From NCBI GenBank assembly GCA_964036315.1, contig OZ038517.1:57374156-57438155 (forward strand): a stretch of DNA of 64,000 nucleotides, written 5' to 3'. A program made the position numbers and the translations under genes. The notes beneath the pieces are model-generated. The model saw only the letters and a program-made list of their open reading frames with translations. It was not told the DNA's origin and made no database searches. Below, piece after piece: positions 48,300 through 60,800 of the stretch (position 1 is the first letter of the stretch; every line of letters starts with the position of its first letter). This DNA is from Acanthosepion esculentum. Its lineage: Eukaryota; Mollusca; Cephalopoda; Sepiida; Sepiidae.

Positions 48300-49715
48300 C
48301 TGGTGGGAATTTCCAGTCTTTAAGAACACAGGTGAATAATCTGATCTTTTTAACTATTACCACTTTTTGGCAAACTACTAAAGGTCCTAATCAACTGAAT
48401 TGGTTAAGCATCTCACATCGCAGGGCCTTCTTTCAGTCAAGTAATATGGTCTAGGTCAAATGCTGATATATTAATGATCACTGCTGAAAGAGTATCAAGC
48501 TTTACAGAAGAATGCTGAAGCTCGGCTGTTGCTTTGGACACCTTAAAAGCATTTGACCAGGTTTGGCATACCAGTCTTCTTCACAAGTTAAAAAGTTATG
48601 CTATTTATGGACAAATTTTTGAACTGATTCAGTCTTTCTTATCAACTGGTGAAAGGAAAGTTGTCCTGAATGGTCACTCTTCTAGATCTTTTTGTATTCA
48701 TGCAGGTATTCTTCAGGGCTCTATTCTTGGACTTACTTTGTTCCTAATTTTCATCAACAACTTTTCTTATGGCATCAATTCTCAACTCTGTATCTATGCT
48801 GATGGCACAGTTATTTACTCAATAGTAAGTCTGATTGGTTCAATAATGTCAAATTGGCAGCTGCTCTCAAAAATGAACTACAGTCTTTTTTTTTAACTGG
48901 GACAAGGAATGGCTTGTTAATTTTAATACCTACAAAATTAAACCTCTCTATGAATAGTCTCAGAGACTCTTTTCTGCCTTCCATCAGCATAGCTGATGCT
49001 AAACTAGGAGAATGACTCCTTGTGTCTTCTTGGGCTAACACTCTCAGTTGACATGAAATGGGAAGAGTATATTGAATCAATTGCCAGGTCTGCTGCTAAA
49101 AAAGTTGGTCCAGTGTGTTGTGCTAGGCAATCTTTCTTGCCAGAATCTATCTTACATATTTATAAGTCTACCATTTGTCCTTGCTTTGAATGTTGCTACC
49201 ACATCTGGTCTGATGCTCCTGCTATAAATTTAGAGATTCTTGATAAAATCCAAAGAACAATCCACAATGTTATTGGTCCTAGTCTGACATCTTGGCTTCA
49301 GTCACTTTCCCATAATCATAATGTAACTTCTCTGTGCCTTTTCTATAAATATTTTCATGGTAATTGTTCTGATTAACATTCTTCTATGATATCAAGACTT
49401 TATGAATTTAAGCACAATACTTGATTGGCCACAAGGTCTCATCAATTTACATTTGAATTAACTAGGTGCAACTGTAAGTTCTATGCTAACAGTTTCTCCT
49501 CTCATATTTCTTGCTTATGGAATTCTCATACAGCTTCATGCTTTCCTGTCAACTTTGATCTTTAAAAATTTAAATGTAATGTCAATATCTTCTGTCTTAT
49601 TGTTTCCTCTTCTTTTATTGTTCTCTCTCCTTAATGTTTTTCTTTTTCTTATTCTTCCACAGTAACCACTTGTGTCTTAGTGGCTTTACTGCTTTGCTTG
49701 GGGTGAAATGATTAA
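48300..49715 (+). pseudogene. 5'-truncated LINE, reverse transcriptase to 3' end
   Basis: From about 48300 degraded pre-palm pieces are visible. 48534-48896 reads FDQVWHTSLLHKLKSYAIYG, KVVLNGHSSRSF, LQGSILGLTLFLIFINNF and then the catalytic box as YADG, the second aspartate lost. A frameshift leads into LLGLTLSVDMKWEEYIESIA, YKSTICPCFECCYHIWSDAP and LDKIQRTIHNVIGPSL (49020-49376). Next is the 3' UTR with CTTTGCTTGGGGTGAAATGA at about 49695 and an A-rich tail. This is the best copy in the window of the family whose fragments occur at 11.5, 13.2, 15.2 and 25.6-26.4 kb. Confidence 0.82.
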
Positions 49716-49923
49716 AAAGAAAAAGAAATGTGTCAAATAGCCTCAGAAATTAGTGGAATTAGAGAAATGGTATTGATTTTAATTACTTGTTATTCATTTT
49801 TAGAAAGACATTTTTTTTGATTTCTCTTAGAAGTTGTCATCTTGTAAATATAAGGAGAGAATAGTAATGATGATCCTTTAAAAGTTTATTTCACTATAAC
49901 CTAATTTCATGATAAGCATTGAC

Positions 49924-49995
49924 CATCTTTGTAATTTCTAAGTATAGTTATAATTCTCTTTAGAATTATAACTGTACTTAGAAATTACAAAGATG
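49924..49995. repeat. 34-bp inverted repeat with 4-base loop
   Basis: 49924-49957 and 49962-49995 are reverse complements with one mismatch; the loop is CTTT. Confidence 0.95.
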
Positions 49996-50528
49996 TACAT
50001 ATCTTGGAATTTAATTGTACAAGACTAACTCTCTTGAGATAAAGATCTTTGCCTTATTTTTAAAACTGTTATATACTTGAAGAACTTGTAATTTTAAGTA
50101 CTATCAGAAGTTTCTTAACTTTCAACCCTATGCTCCAATAATTGAACTGAAGAGGGCTAATATTGATTTCGGTCATTGGATTGATAAGGTTTACCTACTT
50201 TAGTGATCATAAAATAAATGACAGGATTATTTATATATGAATCTGTGTCCAAAGTATCATATTGTATGCTCTGTGAAATATTCATTTTATATTTGTGTAT
50301 TCTACAACTGGACCAATGAGAATTATCATAATTTGCTTAGAACTACTGACATCTGTTCTTACTTTTAACTGCTAAATGACTCTGAATATTCTAAAGCACA
50401 AAGAAATCTGTTTTGGAAATCTGCATCAGTTTTTGTTAATTTAAGGTCCATTTATTTTCTTCTTATAACTAAAGCAATAGCTTATATGCTTCAAAGTTCT
50501 GCATTTTAAAAAATATTTTGATATCTTC

Positions 50529-50857
50529 AGCTTACAGCCACATCACATTGAAATCCCGGGTCCTGTCTGATCACTGGAATTAAGCAATGTCAAACTTGGT
50601 CAATACCTAGATGGGTGACCACTTGGGAATACCAGATGCTGTAAGCTTAGATGTACAGGTGGTGTAATGGATAATGGCTCCGAATTGTTAATCAGAGAGC
50701 CAAGTTCCAATTCCAGTTGGGTTTGTTATGCACGAATACCCTTGGGAAACGTATGAATCCACCTCTTCTCCCACCACCTATAGATTAATTAGTAAGACTT
50801 GTATCACTAAATCATTATTATCTGAAAAAAAAATCTTAAAATGTAAAAATATTTTCT
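50529..50857 (+). mobile_element. SINE with 5S rRNA-derived head and tRNA-like second part
   Basis: The head matches 5S rRNA throughout: AGCTTACAGCCACATCACAT, CTGATCACTGGAATTAAGCA, CTAGATGGGTGACCACTTGG and GAATACCAGATGCTGTAAGC, covering the three internal promoter boxes of 5S genes. After it, GGTGGTGTAATGGATAATGG is a tRNA A box and CCAAGTTCCAATTCC a B box. A common tail follows (ACGTATGAATCCACCTCTTC, ATTAATTAGTAAGACTTGTA). Two RNA polymerase III promoters are thus placed in series. The other copy is at 23.9 kb. Confidence 0.88.
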
Positions 50858-51381
50858 GGCTTTAAATAAATTGAAAAGGGTTGATAAGGGTTGAAAATGA
50901 ATCAATCAATCAGAGACCTCTTCTTAAATTGCTGCCCCAATATAGTCACAAGAGGAGTAAACTATTGAAATTAAACCACTTCAAGGTGAATATATTTTGT
51001 TTGATGTATTAAGTAAACATAAGATGTATTTTATTTTCAACATTAACTTTAATAAAATAAAGTTTTGTTTTACTCTCTCATGCCATCTTTTTTATAATAT
51101 CTTCCTAGAAATATTTATCTTTTTGAACTATTTTAGGTGTCTTTTTATGCAGTCTTTCATACAATTGTTTATTCATACAGAGAATTCTGTAGAGAACGAA
51201 TGATAATCTGAAGGTGACTATGGCTGATGGTGAAAATTTGATTCAGTCTTTGAAAGTTCATTAATACAGTTTAACTTTGTTTTTTTCCCCACATAAAATA
51301 TGACTGCTTTAATTTACACATAATTAATTTGACTTATTTAGTTTTTGTTTATTTTAAATTCATTTTCATTTTGTCTCCAGT

Positions 51382-51422
51382 TTCCAAAAGATCCTTATTA
51401 ATGTAATAAGGATCTTTTGGAA
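51382..51422. repeat. 19-bp perfect inverted repeat with 3-base loop
   Basis: 51382-51400 and 51404-51422 are perfect complements; the loop is ATG. Confidence 0.95.
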
Positions 51423-52222
51423 TTTGGTGGGATTTCCTTATGGAATATTGAAAATGCATTATTGATTATATGTTGAGTTCTGTGCCATTATGAAACTCCT
51501 GAGATTTTTAGCTAAAGTCTCATCTATAGGTTCTGTCTTTGCTTTCAGACATTTCTGAATGTCATTAAATTTGTGTTGCATTTTGGTTAACATACCAATC
51601 ACTGAAGCTACCTGGCAGGAATGTTTGAGAAAACTTTTGTAATTTTTGTAAGCTTAATCTGTATATTTTATTTTCCTGTTGTTTTCTGAAAGTCTCTGAT
51701 TTCTTTGAAATGTTAACGACACTTGATTCACTCTATCAGAAATACAATTTTAATAAAAAGTCTTAATTTTTAACTATATTAAAATTTTTCTACTTTTGTT
51801 CTATAATATTTATTATATTTAGTGAATGAAATGTTTATACAAATATAGCAATTATTATGGGACAAAGTGGTATTTTCTATAATTAATGGTATGCATGCTT
51901 TAATTAACTTGATTGACTATAATTCCCACATAAAGAATATTAAAGAAGAAATGCTGAACCACTCTATTACTAACTGCTTGCTATTTGCTTATTTTAATAA
52001 TGTATGGTGTGTAGATGTATTGAGATATTTCAATCAACTTTTACAGAAAAGGTCTTTACTTTTTTTTCAGGTTTAAATTAAGCATGGTCTCATACTTAGT
52101 TTTTTTTGTTTTTTTTTTACTTAAAATAACACTTTTTGGTCATGAGGTACAATAATTGCATAAATAATAAAAGATAGAAGGACCCCATTGCATTTTACCA
52201 ATATGTTTGAATTTTTAAAAAG

Positions 52223-52223
<1 letters not shown>

Positions 52224-52278
<55 letters not shown>
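52224..52278. repeat. (TA)n microsatellite
   Basis: About 27 units. Confidence 0.95.
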
Positions 52279-52281
<3 letters not shown>

Positions 52282-53462
52282 TTATTTAAGAATGAAAATC
52301 ACAACTAAGCATCAACTTAGTTCACCTAATTCTGCATATTAAAGTAAATTATTATCCTTGTAAAGTACTATTAGCCTTTTCAATAGTGTAATTGTTTTTC
52401 TAGGATAATCAGCTGAATAATGGAAACTTAATTTTGACTAATTCAGCAATGACACAAACTCCCATTTTGTAAAAAATCAACAACAAAAAAAGGTTAGATT
52501 TAGATCTTCATTTTCATTGTATTCTATTGCTAGATGCATTAGTTTTCTTTTTTAGTACTATTGAATGATTTTTTTTTTTTTAAATGAGCACTAATGGCAT
52601 TATTGTACAGGATTCTTCTTGGGGTGGGGGAGGCACTGATGTAGCAGTTATATTGGTGGTTAATTTCTTGTTAGAAGAGACATTTAAGCATTCATCACTG
52701 CTCAAAAATGTATCACCTGTATACATATTACAGATGGGATTTTTATTTTTCATTTCCCATTACTGATGGTCATTATTTACTCTCAGATTGGTTTAATTCA
52801 TAGTAATACATGATATGGATAAACTGTCTACAAAAGGACAGTCTGGTTAAACAACCCACATAGTACTTATTTATAGCTTTTAATAATGACATTAACATAA
52901 GTATTAACCATTTCTGGCTGATGGTGCCCTAAAGGGGCAGAAAAAGCACAATAATAGCATACTTTCCCCACTACCATTTTCTTTCTCTCCATCACTTTCA
53001 TCATGCTGCAAAGGAGATAATCTAATTATTTATCTTGTAGACAAGGTAAGTTAAGAAAGCTAAGTTAACAGAGTTGCTTCTTTTTCATCTGTTGTCATCA
53101 GCATTAAGGAATTTAGTTGAATATGTAATTGCAGGTGCCTTTGAGTGTAGTAGGTTATATAGATTATTACTTATTAGGCTCTTAAGTGAAATTTGGATTT
53201 ATTTTACTTTTGTATTGTAATAAGCTTTGAAAGGTATCCACTTTATTGGCATTAAAGAAATTGACAAATCAATGTTTTAATCAATAAGCTACACTCAGAG
53301 GCTCCATTTAAGTCAGAAATGTCATTTATTTGGGTATCTATATTATGACACTGTTGAAAAAGCTGACAAACTTTTAGAATGTATATGGATAATAATAGCG
53401 TATCAGGAATAATCTGGAACTACTGAGTTTTGTGTTAATGTGGCACCTTCCCTCTTCCATAG

Positions 53463-53582
53463 ACAACACAACGCGGCCAACTCCTTACGACGAGGGGTGA
53501 TGATGAAACAGATGCAAAATCACGGCCTTTACCCACCTAACTGTCCTGGCCAAAAATGTGGATTACATAATTGTAGTTCAAC
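53463..53582 (+). CDS. GIT: GIT exon E, 120-nt candidate cassette exon
   Basis: Lies between CTTCCATAG and GTAAGT, is exactly 120 nt, phase 2 in and phase 2 out, with no stop in the frame set by exon D. After the long form of exon D it codes (Q)QHNAANSLRRGVMMKQMQNH, then GLYPPNCPGQKCGLHNCSS(T): a basic first half and three cysteines in C-x4-C-x4-C. It is much richer in GC than the intron around it. I know no counterpart in vertebrate GIT1/GIT2. Because its phase is symmetric, including or skipping it keeps the frame. Evidence is frame, splice sites and composition; it could be a spurious exon, but all three agreeing is unlikely by chance. Confidence 0.75.
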
Positions 53583-54456
53583 GTAAGTAACATCAAGATC
53601 ACAAAGAAAATCAGAAAAAAGGGGAAAAACTCTTATAGCAAGTTTATCTTTATGGCATAAAGTTGAATAGAAAAGATTTTTAATTTTTGAGTACATGCTT
53701 TATATTTTGATGTGTAGAAAATGATATTTCAGGTTATTTCATCTGAATGTTCATAAACTTTTGAAAAAATGATTTTAAAAATAAAAATGAGTAATTAAAA
53801 AAAAGAACATGTTAAGGACAATTAATTAAAAACAGGTTGTAGAATTTTCTTTTTCATTTATTTTCAATATTTTTTGATATAATTTAAAAATTCCTTTACC
53901 TCCTGAAACCTATTTTAAGTTATTTTTTTGCTTTTATATTTTTAACATAGCAAAATAGTCTTTTTAATCATAAATATAAGAATTGTTTTATTTTTATAAC
54001 AAAAGTAAAAATCTGAAAAATCACTTTGATAGTTATATTATGATTTAGCAAAGAAATTTGGTTTTGTAAATGAGCTGACAAAGGCTAACAAAATATATTT
54101 TGTCAGTATAAAAGGAACTGATGTTATTGTTAAAAACAATTCTTATTTATTTTTAATCTTTAATCTGCTATATTTCCTGAAAAGAGTGTAATTGAATTTT
54201 AAACCATTTTTTTTCTTTCTCTAAAACCTGTACATTTTCTTTCTACATAGCCATGAATATCATTATACTGCTCAAAATTTATTGAATGCCTTTCAAAATT
54301 AAAATATGAAAGATTTTTCAAGCCATATGTCTTAAAGGTAAACTTGCTGAAAATCATGAAAAATTAAAAAAAAAAAAAGTCAAAAATTAAAAAAGAGAGA
54401 GAAAAAAATTGTCCACTAGAATTTTAAAGTAAGAATCTCTGTCTCTCCAGCTAAGT

Positions 54457-54620
54457 CGGTGGTTCTCAACCTTGAGTCCCTGAATCTTTTTCTACTGGGT
54501 TGGTTCTAAGGAGTTAGTGTTGTTGTTTATGATCTAATAAACCGATTTTTTGTTAGTTATTTGGATTCTTATTTTCTTGATGTTGAAATGTTAGGTGCAA
54601 GCATTTCAAAACTTCCTTGG

Positions 54621-54672
<52 letters not shown>

Positions 54673-55438
54673 ATGACATAAAATTTACAAACTGCCATTT
54701 TTTTTCTCTTTTTGGCTGTGATAATATCATTTCAATTCAGCAACATCGGTCGGATCATTACAGCTCATAAATCTGTTCATACTAACATCCTCATCTTTTT
54801 CTTCCATTTCCTTTTGTCACATTTGTTTTGTCACCATTTTCACATGTCATATTGTTCATTGTACTGGTGCAGCTGTTTATACAGTTTGTAAAGTTTCCTA
54901 TTGTTAATGTTAGTTAGTTTGGCTGTGGTGCAAGTAAATGTTTGTTGCAAAATAATGTTAATATCTCTTGATTAAAAATTGAAAAAAAAAAAATGGATGA
55001 GGTTGTTAGTTGAGACTTATTCCTGAGTTGTCGTATGTTGGGAATGTTTTGTCTCTCTCTCTCTCTCTCTTTTTGACACTCTGGCTAATAAATTTAATAT
55101 TAGGTGTCATTTATTAGGTTTTCAAGATAATGTCTTTTAGTATATTAACTATAAGAACACATAAGAGAAAAATTAGCCTATCCTAAAAGAATTACTACTT
55201 TGTGCCACATGACTCCTTGAGTGATATCAGAAAGGTCATCATTGTCTTACGCTTTGACCCTAAAATCTTTCACCTTCAAGTTTTTAACATTTTGTATATT
55301 ACTAAAGCAAACTGGGAGAAAAAATGGTGTGCTGACCAATGTTGTTTTACTAATTTTCAACACAATGTCCTACCAGAATATTTGCCTAAAATACTAGGAA
55401 AATTAGCTTTAATTATTTAAGAAGGTTGGGAACCACTG
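54457..55438. mobile_element. hAT-like non-autonomous element, about 980 bp
   Basis: The left end CGGTGGTTCTCAACCTTGAG and the complement of the right end CAGTGGTTCCCAACCTTCTT are matching inverted termini of the hAT CAGTGGTTC type also seen at 15981. The flanking 8 bases (AGCTAAGT, ATCTCTCT) do not match, so the boundary or target duplication has decayed. It has no recognisable transposase and contains a (TA)n tract at 54624-54670. Confidence 0.68.
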
Positions 55439-56886
55439 ATCTCTCTGTTGATATCACCTGATGTCTATCCTGATGTTTGTCATTCATTTACCTGTTATTC
55501 GTCTTTAATTTTTAACCCAGCACGTCATCCATCGTTTCAACCCTTCATTGTGTCTGTCATCCCATTTTTTGTTATGTCTAGTCATAATAAATTTCAGCTT
55601 AGCATGTTAGCTGTTCTCTTTCTCCAAGAATGTTATTCTGGAAGATTATAGTGTAATATTATTTCTTGAGAAAATTATGTTGTTCAAATTTATATTTAAT
55701 TCCAATAAAAACCTTTGGGGGTGATAGATTGTTCAGTGTTTGGAGTCAGTTTGTTCCATTTTAGACATTGAAGAAAATGTTACTCATATTTATAACCAAA
55801 ATTTAAATTAATGACATTTTTATCTTCTAAAGAACTCTCTTAAATTATTATAATGAAAATAAATAACCTTTATTCTTCTTGTTAAAGTTGTATTTTAAAT
55901 CATAATTTACTTCAGTGTTTATATATTTAAAGAAATGGGATTAAATCTTGTCTATTTTTATTTTCATATTTGATTACTTTAATTTCTTTATCTTTTGAAT
56001 TAATTTACTTTTTGTCTTCATTTGTTCAGGTATATTTTGCACAGCCAAACACCAAAAGCCTTTGAATAAAATATAAAAACATGTTTGAGCATATTTTTAA
56101 TCATTATAAATATTCAAGAAAAACTGATTGCTTTTTGTTTAAATTTGAAATCCAAATTTGAAATTTAGACCCTAATTTTGGTGACCTGTGTAAAAAAACA
56201 AAAAAAAAACGTTTAGATAGATAGATAGAGAGAGCGAGCGAGCGTGTCCTTTTCAAAGGGAGGTAACTAAAATAAACTAAAAATTCAACTACCAAACTGA
56301 GATCCTTTTGTTTCTTACTTCCAGCTATGAGATGTGAAAAAGAGGGTAACTTGTGATGGCTATAGAGATTTGGAGATTAACAGTAAATTTAGAATTCCTT
56401 TCTAGTTGAGATATTGTTATACAAAATTCAAATCAATGAATTAATGTTTCCTTTTAAGGGACTTAACTGAAAATTATAGCAATCTGAAGAAAGAATAGAA
56501 GAGACATATCTGAATTTTGAATCTAAGTGGAATAGTAACATTTAATCACTAAGTCAGACTATTTGAATAAATTATTTGGATAAATACATCAGAAAAGAGG
56601 AAATATATAAAGAGGCCCCCCCAATATAAAGTAATCTGTATTTACATTGGTATTCCCATATTGTGATGGAAAACCAACAGAATGATATTGTGAATTATTG
56701 CTGGGCTTAGTGGTTATAGAAACCATGCCAGACTTCAGGGTCTTCATCTGTAAAGGCTTTCTAGACAACATGATGTTATATGAAATTATATTTTTAAATT
56801 CATACTTTGAGTTAAAAGCAATATGTGAAAAATAATGTATGTAAATAAAAACTTGAGGAGCTTCTTTTATGTGCAAATCATAATTT

Positions 56887-56890
<4 letters not shown>

Positions 56891-56939
<49 letters not shown>
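56891..56939. repeat. (TA)n microsatellite at left edge of foldback
   Basis: About 24 units directly beside the left foldback arm; a second tract (57508-57535) lies near the right arm. Confidence 0.95.
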
Positions 56940-56941
<2 letters not shown>

Positions 56942-57482
56942 CATATATTATTAAATATAACAAACAATGAATGTCTATTATGTCTGATCATGAGCTGTTC
57001 AAATGTTTGCTTTAATTCCTGGTGAAAATAAAGACAAAAATTGTCCAACATTTGGATATTTTTTTTTTATTAAGTTAGTCACATGACAGAGTGGTTATAC
57101 AGACATGAATCAAAGATATCCACAGTCAAAGATGATATTTTGTTATTTTGACATAGAAAATTGCTATGTGATGATAACGGTTGTGGAATAGCAGACATAG
57201 ATCATAGTTCAAGATGCAATTCTATGACGTCATAGCATTTCTATTTCAAAATAACAAAATATCATCATTGACGGTGGATATCTTTGTTTCATGTCTGTTT
57301 AACCACTTTTAGGATGGCTCATGTGAGCCAAAAGGTTAGGACCACCTTAATAAAATATATCCAAATGTTGGACAATTTTTGTCTTTATTTTCATTAGAAA
57401 TTAAAGCAAACATTCAAACATTAGAATGGCACATGATCAGACATAATAGACATTCATTGTCTGTTATATTCAATATGTTTTA
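56940..57482. mobile_element. Foldback element, ~545 bp near-palindrome
   Basis: The left half (AATGAATGTCTATTATGTCT, AAATAAAGACAAAAATTGTC, CAACATTTGGATAT, then AAGATATCCAC and GATGATATTTTGTTATTTTG) recurs inverted in the right half up to 57482. Arms are about 200-240 bp with a centre of 40-60 bases near 57185-57230. No coding capacity. It looks like a foldback-type or long-TIR MITE. A transcript through it would form a long hairpin. Confidence 0.85.
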
Positions 57483-57504
57483 ATAGTGATCTGCTGCTCC
57501 AATA

Positions 57505-57538
<34 letters not shown>

Positions 57539-57796
57539 CATAGAAAAAACTGACTCAAATATTGGCAAGATAATAAATTCTAAATTAATAAATTAAAGAA
57601 TTGCTATGTTTGCTTAAAACAAACCTCTTTTTTACTTTTTCCTAATTGAACTTTACAAACTTTACTTTGAGATTGTCTTGAAACAAACTAAAATATTTTC
57701 AGATGACAAAATTTTATATAGAAAATTTCTGATGACGTAAATATTGTTCCATATTAAAAAATTCATGGAAGGTGTAAAAGATTTTTTTAGCATTGA

Positions 57797-57884
57797 CCCA
57801 TTAATTGTAGCAGAAATTTCTGTCATTTGTGGTTGAGCCCAAGAAGTGCAATGACAAACATTCTTGGCATCTACATTTGATGGG
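57797..57884. mobile_element. Very short piggyBac-like MITE candidate, 88 bp
   Basis: The right flank is TTAA, the left flank TTGA (one change). The ends CCCATTAATTGTAG and CCCATCAAATGTAG (complement of right) match at 12 of 14. Inside is a further inverted pair, TGTCATT and AATGACA. Confidence 0.5.
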
Positions 57885-60800
57885 TTAAAGTTTTAATCTG
57901 TTCATTTGTGAACATAGAATTGTTAAAATTAGATATTATATATTTTTCACATCTGAAACATCACTGAGGAATTAGTTTGAAGTATTTTTTTTTGGTTAGC
58001 CTGTAAAGTACAAATTTAATTTTATGATACAAGATTAAATCTCAAGTAGTAGGTAGACTGACTGTCAACTTGAAGGTTATTTAGAAATGTTCATGATGTT
58101 AATTTTTTTTAATATCTCTAGTCATAGATAAACATGCAACAAAAAAGTGGTGGAAAGGAGATTAAATATTTGATTATTTGGAGAGGGTGATATTTTAAAG
58201 AATGTGTAAACCAACATTTTGAGCAAAATCTGGGGGTGGGGGGAAAGAGAATTATAAAAAATATTGATACTGGATGTGGTGAAGTTTACATTTGAATTTC
58301 ACTATGTGGCAGCAAGGAAAGTGATATAATATTTGATAATAGATGGCATTATATTGACATTTTGGAAGTTATATCCTGTTTAAACAAGGTGAATATAAAG
58401 AATGTATCTATTATATTTCCAGTGTTTGAAGTTTAAATATGCTGTTTAAGGGTGTAGTGAAGAAAATATCAACATTAGGAGCATCCAATTCATTGTCAGT
58501 ATTATACAGTGACTGATGTGAACTACCTTTTCCTTTAAACCCTTATCTGTCTATGTTTCCTTTTCTGTCCTTTGTTTAGGATTCTTGACAACATTTTTAA
58601 ATTAATAAATTTTAAATTTGGGATTTTATTTTAAAATGTCTGAAAATAATATATTCAGTGGACATCAAAATTCAGCTCATCATTGTTTCATCTAGCCCTG
58701 TGTCATTGCTATCAAAATATATCTGAAATGACTCTTCCCAAGTGTTCAGTTTTACCCTTCCTTTTTAAACTTCACTCTGATAGAGATGCTGTTTCCGTAG
58801 ATTATCTTCCCATGGCTTCCTATTATCACTTGTATTTTTTTATCCATGTTTATATTTTTTCTGAAAAATGCATGTATCCTTTTCACTTTGTTCAATATAA
58901 AGATTATGTCACTTAATAAAAATGCTTTTCTAAAAAAGTTGACAGTATGAAGTTTCTTAAGGTAAATGTAAATAATATGAAAATTACAAAATTGCATGAT
59001 AAAAGTACACATTTATGACTGATAAGCAATCCACATGCAATTAATAATCAAACAAGGTAAAAACTATTAAACGGAAATTAATAAAATTTAAAGATATTAA
59101 TTAAAAATTAAAGTGAGCTACTTTCTATGATCTTGTAAGTTTTATTGTAATTTGTAATTTTTTTTTTAAAGGTGTTTTCAAAATGACATGATCTAAGTAT
59201 TGACATTTATTTTTTGGAAATGTAGCATATGTTTACACTTGAATGCCTTTTTTTTTCTCTTCAAGCGTGTCTCTTTTGTCTTTCATTGTCTTACATTTGT
59301 TGTCTTAAATAGCATAGATTGGTTTCTGATATATATGCATGATATGTTTGCAGTGTAGCTTGAATGGAGAAAAATATTGATTTCTTTTTTCTTTTTCTTT
59401 TTAAACACCCAGTGTTTGAATACCTGGTCATTGATTTTTAATATTTCCATTTTACCAGTGCAACTTCTGAAATTCCTGAGTATTTATTCTCAAAGATCAA
59501 AACTACACTCACCAAAAAGTAACATTGTCTCAATTATTTAAACTTTGCAAGCAAATATTTATCTCAGTTACCTCCCATTGACTAGAATAAAATTGAAAAT
59601 GGGAAAGATAATTGAAGAATGATTATTATTATTAATATTTTGGATAAATAACCCTGATTGTCAGATATTAATGTTTTTATTGATTTTTAATTAATTTTTA
59701 AATAGCTATAAAAATATGCATTTTATATTTCAGCATTTTTTGCTATTTAAAAATCTTTACACTAATAGTTTTAATGGAATTGTTTTTTATATTTACAATT
59801 TATAATCTTGTGAAATTGAGTTATAAGAGAAATCTGATCCACATGACTCCTAGATTTAATTGGAAAATGGAAATTTACACTTTTAGATTATAATATGAAC
59901 CAAAACTGAAGATATATGGTGTCATATTTTCTTATAGTATTTGTGTAACTGGATGGTCTTTATTTTTTAAATTTCTTTTTTTGATCTTTTCTTATCTTTC
60001 ATCTTCTGTCCCATTCTTATGAATAGACTTCAAGGAAGCAATAACTGCAAATTAGCAAACAAAAGTCAATTAGAAAATTTCAGAAAAGCCCTGATTTTAT
60101 TTGTGATGATGAATGTTTTTAATTAAATAATCTTCAACTGTATTGTAAGAGTGGAAGTTTGATATTACAGCCACTGATCATGCACATCATATAATTCTTT
60201 TTAAATATTTATTTCACTTTATTATTGCAGATTTTGCAAGTAAATTGCATGATTTTTAAGTGTAGAGTAACAATATTAATTTCATTTACATTTTTATTGT
60301 TGTGTTCTTTTTTAAGGATGTTAAAAATTGCTCAAATTTTCCAACAGTAATACTGACATTCTTATAACAGGAAAGAATATGTTTACTATATAGAAATAAT
60401 CTTTTAGGTTATAAAATATATTACATGATTTTTAAGTGTTAAACTCTAACTTCATATACATTTTTATTGTTACTTTTATAGAAATTCTTGTCTTAAATTA
60501 TATTTTATAACATATTCAGTAATAAAGAAAAAAATCCATGTTTATACAACTCAGCCAAATGATTTCTACAATGTTTGCATATAACACATAAAGAAAGTTA
60601 AGATTCTAGAATATAGTCATACATCGAGTAATTTGATTTTAGTGAAACGTTTCTTTTTATTCCTAAAGACCTTTTGATAGCAAAAAAAAAAAGAAACCCA
60701 TTTTGGACAATACTAAAAATAGAACAGGAAAAAATTTGTAAAATTAAACCAGATATTATTCAAGTGTTGGCATAAAAAGAGTATTCACAACACTAACAAT

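Larger units (their letters stand above)
27297..53462 (+). other. GIT intron D-E, 26.2 kb
   Basis: The largest intron in the window. It carries a piggyBac-like MITE, a hammerhead-like motif, a decayed Tc1 relic, a TA-flanked MITE, a full Tc1-like element, two mariners, LINE pieces, a 5S/tRNA SINE and many microsatellites. Stretches with nothing recognised: 27640-29100, 29445-31000, 31940-33480, 37300-38990 (only a 66-bp repeat shared with 34.6 kb), 39190-41480, 42070-45140, 46435-48290, 49720-50520 and 50860-53460. It ends CTTCCATAG. Confidence 0.75.

Noticed and set aside
50640..50715. Possible tRNA gene
   Set aside because: A and B boxes are present but the cloverleaf is degraded and it is part of the composite SINE.
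54457..55438. 8-bp target duplication of the hAT-like element
   Set aside because: AGCTAAGT and ATCTCTCT do not match; a similar TCTCTGTCTCT lies about 10 bases further left but is not adjacent to the terminus.
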